Below are positions 4,978 through 5,132 of a DNA stretch of 5,132 bases, piece by piece (position 1 is the first letter of the stretch; every line of letters begins with the position of its first letter). The DNA is taken from the NCBI GenBank assembly GCA_013203195.1, contig JABMQM010000601.1, forward strand, positions 1 through 5,132, in the 5' to 3' direction. Both the position numbers and the translations under genes were made by a program. The notes under the pieces were generated by a model. That model had not been told where the DNA came from. It worked only from the letters and a program-made list of their open reading frames with translations, and ran no database searches. Source of the stretch: Desulfobacteraceae bacterium (GTDB lineage: Bacteria; Desulfobacterota; Desulfobacteria; Desulfobacterales; UBA11574).

Positions 4978-5040
4978 TGCTAACGTAGGCTTCACCCGGA
5001 GCCGGTTTTCTCGGCGATCGGGTGCAAGCCAGTGTTGGAC
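4978..5040 (-). mobile_element. attC recombination site 1, 63 bases
   Basis: On the minus strand the site begins with GTCCAAC (5040-5034), a perfect R'' match, and ends with GTTAGCA (4984-4978), close to R'. The L'' and L' arms, 5019-5030 and 4988-4998, pair in 11 positions with one unpaired base at 5025, the single-base bulge expected of attC. An inner GCCG/CGGC stem (5001-5004 with 5012-5015) extends the hairpin. The length is near the lower end for attC sites. It separates the toxin-antitoxin cassette from an unseen upstream cassette and shows that the array continues to the right. Confidence 0.85.
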
Positions 5041-5132
5041 GACGCCGCTACGCGGCAAGCAAAAACGCCCAGAATTCATATAAACATTGTAACCTACTGT
5101 CTTTTTGCAATAACAAGAAGATGCACTGTCAA
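5041..5132 (-). other. 3' end of the preceding cassette, no gene identified
   Basis: These 92 bases belong to the cassette before attC1. No convincing coding region reaches attC1: all minus-strand frames either stop early or run through the attC itself. A tight hairpin GCCGC-TAC-GCGGC (5044-5056) lies four bases from R''. The sequence beyond 5057 is AT-rich, with a TTGACA at 5132-5127 on the minus strand that has no clear -10 partner. Confidence 0.4.

Larger units (their letters stand above)
2120..5040 (-). mobile_element. Integron gene-cassette array (part)
   Basis: Three well-formed attC sites (4978-5040, 4204-4293, 2948-3080) and one probable remnant (2120-2152) are all oriented on the minus strand. 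They alternate with single genes or a toxin-antitoxin pair, also on the minus strand, each ending shortly before an attC. That gene-attC-gene-attC order is the diagnostic layout of an integron. The sites differ in length (63, 90 and 133 bases) and inner sequence, so cassettes were probably gathered from different sources. The array continues past the right edge, where attI and the integrase would be expected. No integrase is in the window, so class and mobility cannot be judged. Confidence 0.75.

Noticed and set aside
4976..5080. Short minus-strand ORF starting MNSGRFCLPRSG
   Set aside because: It lies across attC1 and has no ribosome-binding site; the folded recombination site explains the sequence better.

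Overview
The window looks like part of an integron gene-cassette array read on the minus strand, from a bacterium that cannot be named from sequence alone. Genes are short, separate and functionally unrelated. Three recombination sites of attC type lie between them, all in the same orientation (about 4978-5040, 4204-4293 and 2948-3080). Two complete type II toxin-antitoxin modules are present, which is typical of large chromosomal (sedentary) integrons. The protein families point to Proteobacteria or Desulfobacterota, but that is only an inference. No integrase, attI, rRNA, tRNA, CRISPR or insertion sequence is visible; an integrase, if present, should lie beyond the right-hand end.

Layout from right to left, the reading direction of the array. 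5041-5132 is the tail of an unseen cassette, followed by attC1. Cassette A holds a Phd/YefM-family antitoxin and a RelE/ParE-family toxin (4910-4300), followed by attC2. Cassette B holds a zinc-independent medium-chain dehydrogenase/quinone-oxidoreductase-like protein (4095-3121), followed by attC3. Cassette C holds a membrane methyltransferase of the isoprenylcysteine methyltransferase/NnrU/MddA type (2927-2193), followed by a shortened attC-like remnant (2120-2152). After that comes an overlooked 56-codon membrane-peptide ORF (2087-1917).

Left of the clear array, a yefM-yoeB module (1361-1863) runs on the plus strand, against the array. It has its own strong promoter and the classical double TGTACA operator. 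Divergent from it is a homocysteine S-methyltransferase-family gene (1284-274). At the left edge an open frame (108-1, minus) may be the start of another gene.

How they work together: the two toxin-antitoxin modules probably stabilise the array and carry their own promoters. The other cassette genes have short or weakly promoted leaders and probably depend on upstream transcription. Two methyltransferases linked by family to sulfur compounds (homocysteine; possibly methanethiol) lie about 900 bases apart, but nothing in the sequence shows that they share a pathway.
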